A stretch of DNA of 64,000 nt from Novosphingobium sp. SG707 (GCF_012275515.1 NZ_JAAZQL010000006.1:62001-126000); one strand, 5' to 3'; shown: positions 28,629 through 37,358, counted from the stretch's first letter. Notes: generated from the letters alone by a model not told the origin. Program-made: numbers and translations.

Positions 28629-29384
28629 CTATCCGCCCCGCGCCAGATAGAGAACATCGCGCGGCTGTGACAGCAGATGCTGGCCGGAATCGACAAACAA
28701 GGTTTCCCCGCTGGCCAACCAGCCATCGGCAAGGAACAGCGCCGCATCGGCAATCTCGGCCGGATCGGTCAACCGGCCCAGCAGGTTCATCCGGCCCGAG
28801 GTCTCATGCTCATGCGGTTGCTGGTCGAAACTGGGCAGCATGGCGCCCGGCGCGATGGCGTAGATCCGGTCCTGCGCCCCCGCCGCGCCCATCGCCAGCA
28901 TCCGCACCGTGGCGGAAAGGGCGTGCTTGGCCATCGTATAGCTGAAGAAATCGGGGTTGGGATTGGCCAGTTTCATGTCGGTGATGGCGATCACGCGGCG
29001 CCCCGCCCGCGCCCGCGCATGGGCCAGAAATGCCTGCGCCATGCGGGTGGGCGTTTGCGCATTGACCGTCATCGCCTCGGCAAAGACATCGGCGTCCATC
29101 GCGCGGGCATCGTCATAGCGGAACACGGCGGCCGAATTGACCAAAATGCGCCAGTCGCCCAACCGCTGCGCCAGATCCTTTACCATGGCAACGCCCGCAT
29201 CGGGATCGGCCAGATCGCAGCCCACGCATTCGGCGCTGGGCAATTGCGCGGCCAAGGCCTCGGCATCCTTGCGGCTTTGGCCATAGTGGATCACGACATG
29301 CCATCCCGCCGCGCCAAAACGATGAGCAATGCGCGCGCCAATACGTTTGGCGCCGCCGGTGATAAGCAGGGCAGGACGGTTCAT
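28629..29384 (-). CDS. short-chain dehydrogenase, FolM/pteridine-reductase-like
   Basis: This is a 251-residue NAD(P)-dependent SDR with the cofactor motif TGGAKRIG near residue 10, the NSAA structural motif and the active pair in YTMAKHAL. The usual catalytic serine position reads ITDM. This resembles E. coli FolM, a dihydromonapterin/dihydrofolate reductase with TD at the same place, so a pterin substrate is plausible. I recall that likeness rather than having aligned it. I chose the ATG at 29384; a frame start 15 bp upstream is also open. It is divergent from the PhzF gene. Confidence 0.8.
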   Translation of the reverse strand: MNRPALLITGGAKRIGARIAHRFGAAGWHVVIHYGQSRKDAEALAAQLPSAECVGCDLADPDAGVAMVKDLAQRLGDWRILVNSAAVFRYDDARAMDADVFAEAMTVNAQTPTRMAQAFLAHARARAGRRVIAITDMKLANPNPDFFSYTMAKHALSATVRMLAMGAAGAQDRIYAIAPGAMLPSFDQQPHEHETSGRMNLLGRLTDPAEIADAALFLADGWLASGETLFVDSGQHLLSQPRDVLYLARGG

Positions 29385-29474
29385 GCCCCCATCAAGCATA
29401 AAGCGCGCGGCGAGGGAAGGCGGCTTGAGGGGAAGCGATTTGCCGCTATGCTATGTTTCTGAAAGGAAATGGCG

Positions 29475-30305
29475 ATGCGGTTGGATCTGGTCGACGTCTT
29501 TGTGAATGGCGCGCTTTCGGGCAATCCTCTGGCGGTGGTGCATGGGGCCGACGGAATGTCAGAGGCGGCGATGCAGTCGCTGGCGCGCTGGATCGGCTTT
29601 TCGGAAACCACTTTTCTGTTGCGCCCGACGGATCCCGAGGCCGATTACCGCGTCCGCATTTTCACGCCAACGCTCGAATTGCCTTTCGCGGGCCATCCCA
29701 CGCTGGGCAGCGCCTATGCATGGCGTGCGACGGGGGGCGTGGCCAAGGGCGAGCGGATCATGCAGGAATGCGGGGTCGGGCTGGTGCCGGTGCGTGTGAC
29801 GGAGGCTGGGCTGGCCTTCCGCGCCCCGCCGCTGCGGCGCAGCGGGCCTTTGTCGGATACCGAAAAGGCGGCGGCGCTGGCCCAATTGCGCCTGTCGCCC
29901 GAGGATGTGATCGAGGCGGTGCATGTCGATAATGGCCCGCCCTGGCAATTGCTCCGCCTGGCCAGTGCGCAGGCTGTTCTGGCCGTTTCGCCGGTGGTCA
30001 CGGCACAGGGCGTGGTTGATCTGGGCCTGATCGGGCCATCGGACGAACCGGGCGTCGATTGGGAAATTCGCGGATTTTTCACCGGGCCCGGCGGCATCTT
30101 GGTCGAAGATCCGGTGACCGGCAGCCTGAATGCGGGGGCCGCGCTCTATCTGTATGAAAGCGGGCTGGCCACGGGCGATTATGTGGCGGCGCAGGGGCGC
30201 AGGATCGGCGCCGATGGCCGCGTCCATGTTTCGCGCGATGAGGAAGGCGTGTGGATTGCGGGGCAGATTCGCGCGGTTGGAGCGGGGGCGGATTTGGCCA
30301 TGTGA
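29475..30305 (+). CDS. PhzF-family isomerase/epimerase-like protein
   Basis: This 276-residue protein has the PhzF fold of two diaminopimelate-epimerase-like halves. Signatures are DVFVNGALSGNPLAVV at the N-terminus, the catalytic glutamate in GFSETTF (Glu44), TLELPFAGHPTLGSAYAW, and GGILVEDPVTGSLN in the second half. The second ATG (29475) has AAGG eight bases upstream, better placed than the ATG at 29469. PhzF relatives mostly have unknown substrates, and there are no phenazine genes here. Confidence 0.9.
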   Translation: MRLDLVDVFVNGALSGNPLAVVHGADGMSEAAMQSLARWIGFSETTFLLRPTDPEADYRVRIFTPTLELPFAGHPTLGSAYAWRATGGVAKGERIMQECGVGLVPVRVTEAGLAFRAPPLRRSGPLSDTEKAAALAQLRLSPEDVIEAVHVDNGPPWQLLRLASAQAVLAVSPVVTAQGVVDLGLIGPSDEPGVDWEIRGFFTGPGGILVEDPVTGSLNAGAALYLYESGLATGDYVAAQGRRIGADGRVHVSRDEEGVWIAGQIRAVGAGADLAM

Positions 30306-30388
30306 GCTTTTTTGGACGCAAGGCTTTCCTACTTTAACCCATTTGGATAATTCATCACTCGGCTAATCGCTGAGAGATGGAGTCCGAC

Positions 30389-31264
30389 ATGCCCAATCCC
30401 AAAATTGTCTATCCGGCCACCTATACCCCGGCCAATGCCGTTGCCTTTGCCAATACCGATAATTCGGCCGCCACGGTTTCGGCCAGCACGCCCCTGCCTG
30501 TGGCGCTGGGCGATGGGGCGCTGGCGGCCATGGGGTCCACCACCGATACGGCGGCGGCATCGGATTCGGCGACCGCCAGCCTGATCGCCTTGTTCAAGCG
30601 CCTGCTGGGCAAATTTCCCGCCGGCCTTGGCCAGAAGACCGCTGCCGCCAGCCTGCCGGTCGTGCTGGCCAGCGATCAGGGCGCGATCACCACGGCGGGT
30701 GTCTACAACACCGCCCAGCCCACGCTGACTGGCGGGCAGGTCGGATCACTTCAGCTTGACAGTTCAGGAGCGCTGGCGGTCCGCCTGCAATGGAGCGGGG
30801 GCTATATCGCGGGCGTGTCGGGCAATATCACCGATGGCGCGACCAACAGCGTGAACACGATCATGACGCTGACGCGCGGTTTCCTGTTCAATGGCAGCAC
30901 GTGGGATCGGCAGAAAAAGCCCGTCGCCGTCAGCCGTATCGCCTCAAGCGCGGCGAGCACCAATGCCACTGTGGCGAAGGGCGGCGCAGGCGACATTTTT
31001 GCCATTCAGGCTTATAATACAACCACCTCTGTCATATACCTCAAGCTTTATAACAAGGCGGCCGCACCGACCGTCGGCACCGATACGCCGATCAAAACCA
31101 TCGCCATTGCGCCCAGCGCCAGCCTCGCGGCCAGCGCGACCTGGGCCAACGGCCTCTATTTCTCGACCGGCATCGCCTATGCGCTGACCGCCGCAGCCGC
31201 AGACAGCGATACGACTGCGATCGCCGCAGGCGCGATTGTCGGCCTCAACCTCGATTATCAGTAA
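30389..31264 (+). CDS. phage-structural-like protein, orphan
   Basis: This 291-residue protein is rich in Ala, Thr and Ser, without signal peptide. It contains the ASLPVVLASDQGAI phrase typical of phage tail or baseplate-associated proteins, followed by a beta-rich C-terminal half (NGLYFSTGIAYALTAAAADSDTT). GGAG six bases ahead fixes the ATG at 30389 over the one at 30377. It is followed 12 bp later by a small gene on the same strand. No capsid, terminase or integrase gene is nearby, so this looks like a prophage remnant or a domesticated gene. Confidence 0.65.
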   Translation: MPNPKIVYPATYTPANAVAFANTDNSAATVSASTPLPVALGDGALAAMGSTTDTAAASDSATASLIALFKRLLGKFPAGLGQKTAAASLPVVLASDQGAITTAGVYNTAQPTLTGGQVGSLQLDSSGALAVRLQWSGGYIAGVSGNITDGATNSVNTIMTLTRGFLFNGSTWDRQKKPVAVSRIASSAASTNATVAKGGAGDIFAIQAYNTTTSVIYLKLYNKAAAPTVGTDTPIKTIAIAPSASLAASATWANGLYFSTGIAYALTAAAADSDTTAIAAGAIVGLNLDYQ

Positions 31265-31276
31265 GGAGCGCGCATC

Positions 31277-31453
31277 ATGGCAATCTGGCAGAATGACGCG
31301 AATGGCGAACGTTTCGATGATGGCGTGGCGCTGCTGCCCGGCGAGGAAGGCTTCAGCCGGGCCGGGGCGGAGGCGCATTTCGGGGCGGATGTCGATTTCA
31401 GCTATGTCGGCACGCCCAATTGGGCGCCCGCGGCCCCGGAGGATGACGACTGA
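31277..31453 (+). CDS. 58-residue acidic protein paired with the phage-like gene
   Basis: This short frame reads MAIWQNDANGERFDDGVALL at its start and ends in an acidic APAAPEDDD tail. It follows the phage-like gene by 12 bp with AAGGAG ahead of the ATG, so a two-gene unit is convincing. It has no membrane segment and no motif I recognise. Its small size and position suggest a phage accessory protein. That is inference. Confidence 0.6.
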   Translation: MAIWQNDANGERFDDGVALLPGEEGFSRAGAEAHFGADVDFSYVGTPNWAPAAPEDDD

Positions 31454-31498
31454 GCTTCCGGATTTGTCCGCCTCGGTCCGATGGGCCGGGGCGGTTTT

Positions 31499-32092
31499 TC
31501 AGGCGACCCGGCCCACCGGGCCAGATACCGCGAAAAAGCGGCGATGGTGGAACACCCATACCTCGTCGAAATGGTTGGCGGCCTGCGCGCAGGCATCCTG
31601 CCACCAGGCAAGGGGCGGATCGGAGAGCCCCTCGATCCATGTCGTGTTCGACCGGATCAGCAAGCCATCGCAGCGCTCATACCGTTTCGCGCATTTCTTG
31701 GCGATCAGCCGCGCGATTTCGGCGGCATAGGCGTCGGGCGCAATCATCACCGGCGTGGGCGAGACATAGGGCGCCCCCAGTTCAAACTGCCGACATGTCG
31801 TTTCATAGGCGGTGTTGCGGTGGACCAGCGGATTATCCGCCTCGGTATTTTCAAAAACCAGGTCGACACCATGCAGCCGGATTTCGAAGTCGGGCGTGGG
31901 CTTGCCGGTTTCGGGCAATAGCCGCACCGCCTCGGCATGGCGATGCTGGGCAAAACTGGCCGCCATGAAGGCCTCGCGGAAGGTCTTGCCGCGCTGGCTG
32001 CGGATCTCGCACTCGCTGGCCAGCTGATGCCCCACCCGACTGGCCAGAGCCAGCATATCAGGCGGGGTCATCCATCCACCAACCGGGATCAC
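31499..32092 (-). CDS. unknown protein downstream of rlmN, possible nuclease-like core
   Basis: This is a 197-residue soluble protein read from a GTG at 32092, ten bases after the rlmN stop. AAGG lies about ten bases ahead; an ATG at 32071 is an alternative. The stretch PDFEIRLHGVDLVFENTEAD followed by a KKCAKRYERCDGLLIRSN strand resembles the acidic-core layout of PD-(D/E)XK nucleases, but no canonical K is placed and I cannot confirm the fold. The C-terminal part has a DEVWVFHHRRFF strand. It is convergent with the phage-like pair. Confidence 0.6.
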   Translation of the reverse strand: MIPVGGWMTPPDMLALASRVGHQLASECEIRSQRGKTFREAFMAASFAQHRHAEAVRLLPETGKPTPDFEIRLHGVDLVFENTEADNPLVHRNTAYETTCRQFELGAPYVSPTPVMIAPDAYAAEIARLIAKKCAKRYERCDGLLIRSNTTWIEGLSDPPLAWWQDACAQAANHFDEVWVFHHRRFFAVSGPVGRVA

Positions 32093-32102
32093 GCTGATGG
32101 CC

Positions 32103-33398
32103 TTATCCCAGAGCAGCCTGCTTTTCCTCAGCCAGACGATCCAGTTCGGCGCGCGACATTTTCTGCGCCGAGGTCTTCAATTGTCCGCAGGCCGCATCGA
32201 TGTCGCGCCCGCGAGGAGTGCGCACGGGGGCGGAAATGCCCGCCTCGAAAATGATGTTTGAAAACTGGCGGATACGCTCGGGCGTGCTGCATTCGTAAAT
32301 CGCGCCGGGCCAGGGGTTGAACGGGATCAGGTTCACCTTGGCGGGCAGATTGTACTGGCGCAGCAGGCGCACCAGTTCATGCGCATGCTCGTCGGTGTCG
32401 TTCTTGTCCTTGAGCATCACATATTCAAACGTGATGCGGCGCGAATTGGACGCGCCGGGATAATCCGCACAGGCCTGAAGCAGTTCCTCGATGCCATATT
32501 TGCGGTTGATCGGCACGATCTCGTCGCGCACCTCCTTGGTCACGGCGTGGAGCGAAACGGCCAGATTGACGCCGATTTCCTCGCCGCACTTTTCCATCAT
32601 CGGCACGACGCCGCTGGTCGAGAGCGTGATGCGGCGCTTGGACAAAGCCAGCCCATCGCCATCCATCACCAGCTTGAGCGCGCCCTTCACATTGTCGAAA
32701 TTATACAGCGGCTCGCCCATGCCCATCATCACGATGTTGGTCAGCAGGCGCCCATCGGGCGAATAGCCGCCCTCATCATCGACCAGATCATCGGTCAGCG
32801 CAGCCAGATCAGCCTGACCCGCCTTGGGCCATTCGCCCAGAGCATCGCGCGCCAGCATGACCTGTCCCACGATCTCGCCCGGCGTCAGATTGCGCACCAG
32901 ACGCATCGTGCCGGTGTGGCAGAAGCGGCAATTGAGCGTGCAGCCGACCTGCGAGGAAACGCAAAGTGTGCCGCGATCGGCATCGGGGATGAACACCATC
33001 TCGAACTCATGCCCGTCATCGGTGCGCAGCAGCCATTTGCGCGTGCCGTCCTCGCTGTGCTGCGAAACGACGATTTCGGGGCGACCGATGACAAAACGTT
33101 CGGCCAGCCAGGGGCGCATGGTTTTGGCAATATCGGTCATTGCCTCAAAATCGGTGACGCCGCGATGATAGATCCAGTGATAGACCTGCTTGGCGCGCAG
33201 CTTGGCCTGCTTGGGCTCAAGGCCCGCCTCGGCAAAGATTTCGGCGATGCGCGGGCGCGGCAGGCCCAGCAGATCGACGCGGCCATCGGCGCGCGCGGTA
33301 ATGTCGCGCGCGGTGACGACGGGGTCGATATGGCCCGCAATCGGCATCGACGTGGGCAGGGGAGAAGTGGGAAGGGGGGTGTCCATAGTCGGGCCCAT
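32103..33398 (-). CDS. rlmN: dual-specificity 23S rRNA / tRNA adenine-C2 methyltransferase
   Basis: RlmN is a radical-SAM enzyme that methylates A2503 of 23S rRNA and A37 of some tRNAs. The radical-SAM cluster motif is CTLNCRFCHTG. The second conserved cysteine lies in the C-terminal region (YECSTPER or DAACGQLK), and the MMGMGEPLYNFDNV and SLHAVTKEVRDEIVP signatures are present. It is about 431 residues from the ATG at 33398; an ATG at 33386 is equally possible. The unknown gene at 31499-32092 follows closely on the same strand. Confidence 0.96.
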   Translation of the reverse strand: MGPTMDTPLPTSPLPTSMPIAGHIDPVVTARDITARADGRVDLLGLPRPRIAEIFAEAGLEPKQAKLRAKQVYHWIYHRGVTDFEAMTDIAKTMRPWLAERFVIGRPEIVVSQHSEDGTRKWLLRTDDGHEFEMVFIPDADRGTLCVSSQVGCTLNCRFCHTGTMRLVRNLTPGEIVGQVMLARDALGEWPKAGQADLAALTDDLVDDEGGYSPDGRLLTNIVMMGMGEPLYNFDNVKGALKLVMDGDGLALSKRRITLSTSGVVPMMEKCGEEIGVNLAVSLHAVTKEVRDEIVPINRKYGIEELLQACADYPGASNSRRITFEYVMLKDKNDTDEHAHELVRLLRQYNLPAKVNLIPFNPWPGAIYECSTPERIRQFSNIIFEAGISAPVRTPRGRDIDAACGQLKTSAQKMSRAELDRLAEEKQAALG

Positions 33399-33432
33399 AG
33401 CGGCGAATCGGGCAAAATGCTACCCTGACGCC

Positions 33433-33918
33433 TTATCGCGCCGCACAGCCCAGCGCGGCGGCATCAATCGCCGTGGCCGCGCCGGGCAGCGTATATTGGT
33501 CGCTGAACAATCGCCCCGCGCCGTCGCGCGATGAAACGGTCATGATCTCGCCCGAGCGCATCGCGGCCACGATGGCGGCCTCCATCCGCGCATCGGCGGC
33601 CCATGCATCGATCCCGCCGCCGATCAGCCTGTAACGCTGTCCCGCCAGCGTCAGTTGCACCGCCGCGCCCGGCTGTATCCGGCGCGAGAGGCGGAAATGG
33701 ACCTGTCCGCGCACGCCTTTTTTCGGCCACAGGCCAACATCGGCATAGGGATCGACCTCGCGCCGCGCGCCCGCTTCGGGCATGGCAATGGCGTAGCAGC
33801 GCGGAATGCCCGCATCGCGAAACGCGCCCCATGCGCCGAACATGCCCAGCGCATCGCGGGCATCCGCAGGCGCGGCGCCCAAGGCGAAAAGGCAAAGAAA
33901 AAAGACCGGGCGTTTCAT
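33433..33918 (-). CDS. small secreted protein, IalB-like
   Basis: This 161-residue protein begins with a signal peptide (MKRPVFFLCLFALGAAPADA) behind a strong GGAGG site that fixes the ATG at 33918. The mature part contains FGAWGAFRDAGIPRCYAIA and a central beta-rich region (RGQVHFRLSR, VQLTLAGQRYRLIGGG), resembling invasion-associated-locus-B-type proteins of alphaproteobacteria. The resemblance is weak. Two cysteines (in RCYA and LGCAAR) could form a disulfide. It lies between amtB and rlmN on the same strand. Confidence 0.7.
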   Translation of the reverse strand: MKRPVFFLCLFALGAAPADARDALGMFGAWGAFRDAGIPRCYAIAMPEAGARREVDPYADVGLWPKKGVRGQVHFRLSRRIQPGAAVQLTLAGQRYRLIGGGIDAWAADARMEAAIVAAMRSGEIMTVSSRDGAGRLFSDQYTLPGAATAIDAAALGCAAR

Positions 33919-33967
33919 CACCCGGCCTCCTTTAATCATGCGGCGATACCGGATCAATCCAGTTACG

Positions 33968-35287
33968 TCAGTCCAGTTCCCAGGCTCTTTCACCATGCGA
34001 GGTAATGTCGAGGCCCTCGCGCTCGTCATCCTCGGTGGCGCGCATCGGCATGATCTTGCCCAGACCCACAGCCAGAACATAGGACATCACCGCCGACCAT
34101 GCCGCCGTCACGCCCACGCCCACGGACTGCGCGATGAATTGATGGCCCATGCTTCCGCCTGCGGCATATCCCGTGCCGCCCAGCGCCGGGCTCATCGCCA
34201 CCGCAAGGCCGAGCGAGCCGATCATCCCGCCCACGCCATGCACCGCGAACACGTCGAGCGAATCGTCGATCTTCCAGCGCTGCTTGACCAGTTGGATCAT
34301 CGCATAGCACACGCAGGCGCCCGCAAGGCCAAACACCGCCGCCGCGCCGGGCGCGATCATGCCCGCCGCAGGCGTCACCGTGGCCAGACCCGCCACCGCG
34401 CCGGTGGCAAAGCCCACGCTGGTCGGCTTGCCCACATGGGCCGCTTCGATGCCGATCCACATCAGCGCCGCCGCGCAGGCCGCCGTATGGGTGTTCAAAA
34501 TTGCGCTGGCCGCCGCCGCGCTGCCGGTCAGCGCGCTGCCGCCGTTAAAGCCGAACCAGCCGACCCAGAGCAGACCCGCGCCCAACATCGTCAAGGCAGG
34601 CGAATGCGGCAGCATCAACGTCTTGGGAAAACCCGTCCGCGCGCCCAGCACCCATGCCGCCACCAGCGCCGAAACGCCCGCCGTGGTATGGACGACAATG
34701 CCGCCCGCAAAATCGAGCGTGCCATAGCCGGTGCTCATCCAGCCGCCGCCCCAGATCCAGTGCGCCACCGGGGCATAGACCAGCAGACCCCAAAGCCCGC
34801 AAAACGCCACCACCCAGCCAAAGCGCGCCCGGTCCACCCAGGCGCCCGCCATCAGCGCGGGCGTGATCGCGGCAAAGCAGAGCTGAAACAGCGCAAAGGT
34901 GTTTTCGGGCAGCGCCGTACCCGACCGCACCGGGGCCAGATGCGCCAGACCCAGACCCGACAGGCCCCCGATCCAGCCATTCGTCACCGGCCCAAACGCC
35001 AGCGCATAGCCCACCAGCACCCAGACCAGCGAGGCCACCGCCGTGATGACGCCCACCTGCACCATCACCGACAGGAAGTTCTTGGCCCGCACCAGACCGC
35101 CATAAAACAGCGACAGACCCGGCAGGCACATCAACAGCACCAGCGCGCTGGAGATCAGGATCCATACCGTATCGGCGCCATTTGCGCCGGTTGCGGTCTG
35201 GGCCAAAGCAGGTGTGGGGCACAGCAAGGCAGCCGCCATAAGGCTGCGACGATGCTTTGCCCAAAGGCCGGTTGGCCGATGGCGCAT
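33968..35287 (-). CDS. amtB: ammonium transporter
   Basis: This inner-membrane Amt/Mep channel has a cleavable signal peptide (to about residue 29, ALAQ) followed by eleven hydrophobic helices. Conserved family segments are SLFYGGLVRAKNFLSVM, DFAGGIVVHTTAGVSALV, GWFGFNGGSALT and DDSLDVFAVHGVGGMIGSL. The last two regions carry the pore histidines. The ATG at 35287 is preceded by TTAGGAG. The usual partner glnK (PII) is not adjacent. I found no convincing sigma-54 promoter in the 121 bp upstream. Confidence 0.95.
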   Translation of the reverse strand: MRHRPTGLWAKHRRSLMAAALLCPTPALAQTATGANGADTVWILISSALVLLMCLPGLSLFYGGLVRAKNFLSVMVQVGVITAVASLVWVLVGYALAFGPVTNGWIGGLSGLGLAHLAPVRSGTALPENTFALFQLCFAAITPALMAGAWVDRARFGWVVAFCGLWGLLVYAPVAHWIWGGGWMSTGYGTLDFAGGIVVHTTAGVSALVAAWVLGARTGFPKTLMLPHSPALTMLGAGLLWVGWFGFNGGSALTGSAAAASAILNTHTAACAAALMWIGIEAAHVGKPTSVGFATGAVAGLATVTPAAGMIAPGAAAVFGLAGACVCYAMIQLVKQRWKIDDSLDVFAVHGVGGMIGSLGLAVAMSPALGGTGYAAGGSMGHQFIAQSVGVGVTAAWSAVMSYVLAVGLGKIMPMRATEDDEREGLDITSHGERAWELD

Positions 35288-35408
35288 GGTATGTCTCCTA
35301 AGCCAGCGCCATCCGATCCCGGCGCTTTCCTCCGCGAAGCGCCTTAGATGCGAAAGTTTCCTGCGCGCAAGAGCGAAAATGGAGAGTATTTATTACCTGC
35401 CGGGCGTT

Positions 35409-35939
35409 TCAGGGGGCAGGGGGATAGGTTATCATCATTACTTCCCACTCTTTTTCCCCGCCCGGCAGGGCCACACGGCGCAAATCGCCCAATGCGGCCC
35501 CGCGCAATGCCCGCGCAATCGGCGCTGACCATCCGATCAGGCCCTTGCTGGCATCCTGTTCGTCATCGCCCACAAAGGTCAGATGCTTGCGATTGTCATC
35601 CTCATCGGCAATTTCCACGGTGGCGCCGAACCAGACGCGGCCCCGGTCCTCCTGCCGCGCAGGGTCGACCACGCGGCACGCCTTCATGCGCCGCGCCAGA
35701 TGGGCCAGTTCGCGGTCGATCTCGCGCATTCGCTTGCGGCCATAGAGATAGTCGCCATTTTCGCTGCGGTCGCCATTGCCTGCGGCCCAACTGACGATCT
35801 CGACGATCGCGGGGCGTTCTGTGCCCAACAGATGATCGTAACGCGCACGCAGCGCCGCCATGCCCGCAGGTGTGATCGGCGGGCCTTCGCCGGGGGCTTT
35901 CGGGGCGGCAGGTTTCGGGGCGGGGCGCATGTTTCTCAT
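35409..35939 (-). CDS. greB: transcription elongation factor GreB
   Basis: Gre factors enter the RNA polymerase secondary channel and trigger transcript cleavage to rescue stalled complexes. This 176-residue protein has the N-terminal coiled coil with the acidic tip region (VSWAAGNGDRSENGDYLYG) and the C-terminal FKBP-like domain (GATVEIADEDDNRKHLTFVG). The RSENGDYLYGRKRMREID form is of the GreB type rather than GreA. A proline-rich extension (KPAAPKAPGEGPP) precedes the domain. It lies upstream of amtB on the same strand, 121 bp away. Confidence 0.9.
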   Translation of the reverse strand: MRNMRPAPKPAAPKAPGEGPPITPAGMAALRARYDHLLGTERPAIVEIVSWAAGNGDRSENGDYLYGRKRMREIDRELAHLARRMKACRVVDPARQEDRGRVWFGATVEIADEDDNRKHLTFVGDDEQDASKGLIGWSAPIARALRGAALGDLRRVALPGGEKEWEVMMITYPPAP

Positions 35940-35979
35940 GGCGCGGGCATAGGGTCAGGCCCGCGCCCAAGGCAAGGGT

Positions 35980-36420
35980 TCAGAACGGCAATTCCCCCAG
36001 ATCGGGCGCCACCCATCCGCGCCGCGCGGCCACGCTGAACAGCGTCTCGCGCCGCCAATAGGTCATCGGCCAATCGCTCTTGCCCAGATCGCCCGCCAGC
36101 AAGGCGGCGAGGATTTGTGACAAGGCTGTGTCACTTCCATGACGTGCCAACTCAGCCCGCGCGGCGCGCAGCGAGGCGATGGTGATCGTTTCATGATAGC
36201 CCGAGGTGTCATCATTCACCCCGCCCACCGATTCATTATAGGCGCGGATCGCCGCCCCCATCGCCTGCGGTTCAGCAATTTCAGGACGATAGCGCAACAG
36301 CCAGAGCGCGGCGGCCCAATGCGCGCCGTGGGTCCAGCGTTCCTTGGGCAGGCGGCGTTCGACCATGCCCAGCGCAATGGTTTCGATGGTTTCGTCGGTA
36401 AAGGCGCTCGATTCGTTCAT
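35980..36420 (-). CDS. conserved protein of unknown function
   Basis: This 146-residue soluble protein begins at the ATG at 36420 (MNESSAFTDETIETIA). A longer reading from 36486 would run into the PHO-box promoter region and is disfavoured. The core WTHGAHWAAALWLLRYRP followed by YNESVGGVNDDTSGYHETIT matches a widespread uncharacterised family with invariant His residues (THxxH and YHET), which suggests metal binding or catalysis. It is 41 bp upstream of greB on the same strand and divergent from the DUF2490 gene. Confidence 0.75.
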   Translation of the reverse strand: MNESSAFTDETIETIALGMVERRLPKERWTHGAHWAAALWLLRYRPEIAEPQAMGAAIRAYNESVGGVNDDTSGYHETITIASLRAARAELARHGSDTALSQILAALLAGDLGKSDWPMTYWRRETLFSVAARRGWVAPDLGELPF

Positions 36421-36543
36421 GACAAAGGCATGGCATCGCGCAGCGCCGACGTCAAAAAGCGAGGATTGTGACAAGGATTTTGTCATATTTCTTCCGATGC
36501 TTGGCTGTCCCTACGTTCGCATACGGGTTTTTGTGACAATCGA

Positions 36544-36576
36544 CTGACATAAAACTGTCATCATAGCGTCATAGTT
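36544..36576 (+). promoter_or_regulatory. PHO box array upstream of the DUF2490 gene
   Basis: CTGACATAAAACTGTCAT at 36544-36561 differs from the PhoB consensus (CTGTCATAAAACTGTCAT type) at one base. A third unit, GCGTCATA at 36566, keeps the 11-bp spacing. Additional TGACA/TGTCA half-sites occur at 36469, 36481, 36534 and 36587, so the region is dense in this motif. Confidence 0.82.
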
Positions 36577-36609
36577 GACGCCGAATTGTCACATACGGGG
36601 ATCGCAAGA

Positions 36610-37317
36610 GTGCAGCGCAACACATTTCATGCCATGGCCGTGGGGGCGGCCAAGGCGCTTTTGGCCATGGCGTCCATCACGCCTGTCGCCGCCATGGCCA
36701 GCGATGCCCAGCATTGGGAAATCGCCACGGCGACTGCCAATCTGGGCGATGGCTGGCGCGCCTCGGCGGAGAACATCACCCGCTTCAGCCAGACGCGCGG
36801 CTTTTACGAGCTGGAACAGAACCTGATGCTGGGCCACGAGATCGGCGACAGGGGTGGACCGCTCGGGATGGTGTTCTATCTGGGCTATACCCATGACCCG
36901 CAATATGCCCATGGCAATTTCACCATCATGGAGCACCGCTTTCGCCAGCAATTGAGCTTTGACCGTCTGCTGACGCTGGGTCCGGTGCGGATTTCGGGCC
37001 GTATGCGGGTGGAACAGCGCTGGCGCGAGGGGATCACCGGCACGGCATGGCGTCTGCGCCCCTTTATCAAGGCCACGATGCCGGTGGTGGGCAAGGTCAT
37101 GCTGGTGGCCGCGCATGAGAGCTTTATCGATGCCAATCGCAACGGTTTCCAGCGTCTGGGCGGCGAGGAACGGATGCGCAATTCGCTGGGCTTCAACATG
37201 CCGCTCAATCGGCGGGTGAACCTTGAGTTGGGCTATCTGAACCAGCACGGCTTTGTGCCGGGCGGCAAGGATACCAATGACAATGCCGCGACGCTGGAGA
37301 TCAAGGCCAGTTTTTGA
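36610..37317 (+). CDS. DUF2490-type outer-membrane beta protein
   Basis: This protein of about 235 residues has a signal peptide (cut near AAMAS) and a mature part made of amphipathic beta strands with aromatic ends (LGMVFYLGYTHDP, RRVNLELGYLNQHGF), ending in LEIKASF. This matches DUF2490 outer-membrane barrels. I chose the GTG at 36610. A TTG at 36586 and an ATG at 36634 are alternatives, and none has a strong ribosome site. The PHO box directly upstream predicts a role in phosphate limitation. The exact function is unknown. Confidence 0.78.
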   Translation: MQRNTFHAMAVGAAKALLAMASITPVAAMASDAQHWEIATATANLGDGWRASAENITRFSQTRGFYELEQNLMLGHEIGDRGGPLGMVFYLGYTHDPQYAHGNFTIMEHRFRQQLSFDRLLTLGPVRISGRMRVEQRWREGITGTAWRLRPFIKATMPVVGKVMLVAAHESFIDANRNGFQRLGGEERMRNSLGFNMPLNRRVNLELGYLNQHGFVPGGKDTNDNAATLEIKASF

Positions 37318-37358
37318 CGTACTTGCCGATGGCGTCCGGGGCGGGCAAACCGGGTGCC

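Noticed and set aside
30377..32092. Intact prophage
   Set aside because: Only two phage-like genes are present, with no integrase, terminase, capsid or attachment-site repeats.
33806..35347. Plus-strand frame opposite amtB
   Set aside because: It is extremely His/Arg/Gln-rich. amtB has all its family signatures and a good ribosome site.
35288..35408. Sigma-54 promoter upstream of amtB
   Set aside because: I found TGGC but no correctly spaced TTGC element.
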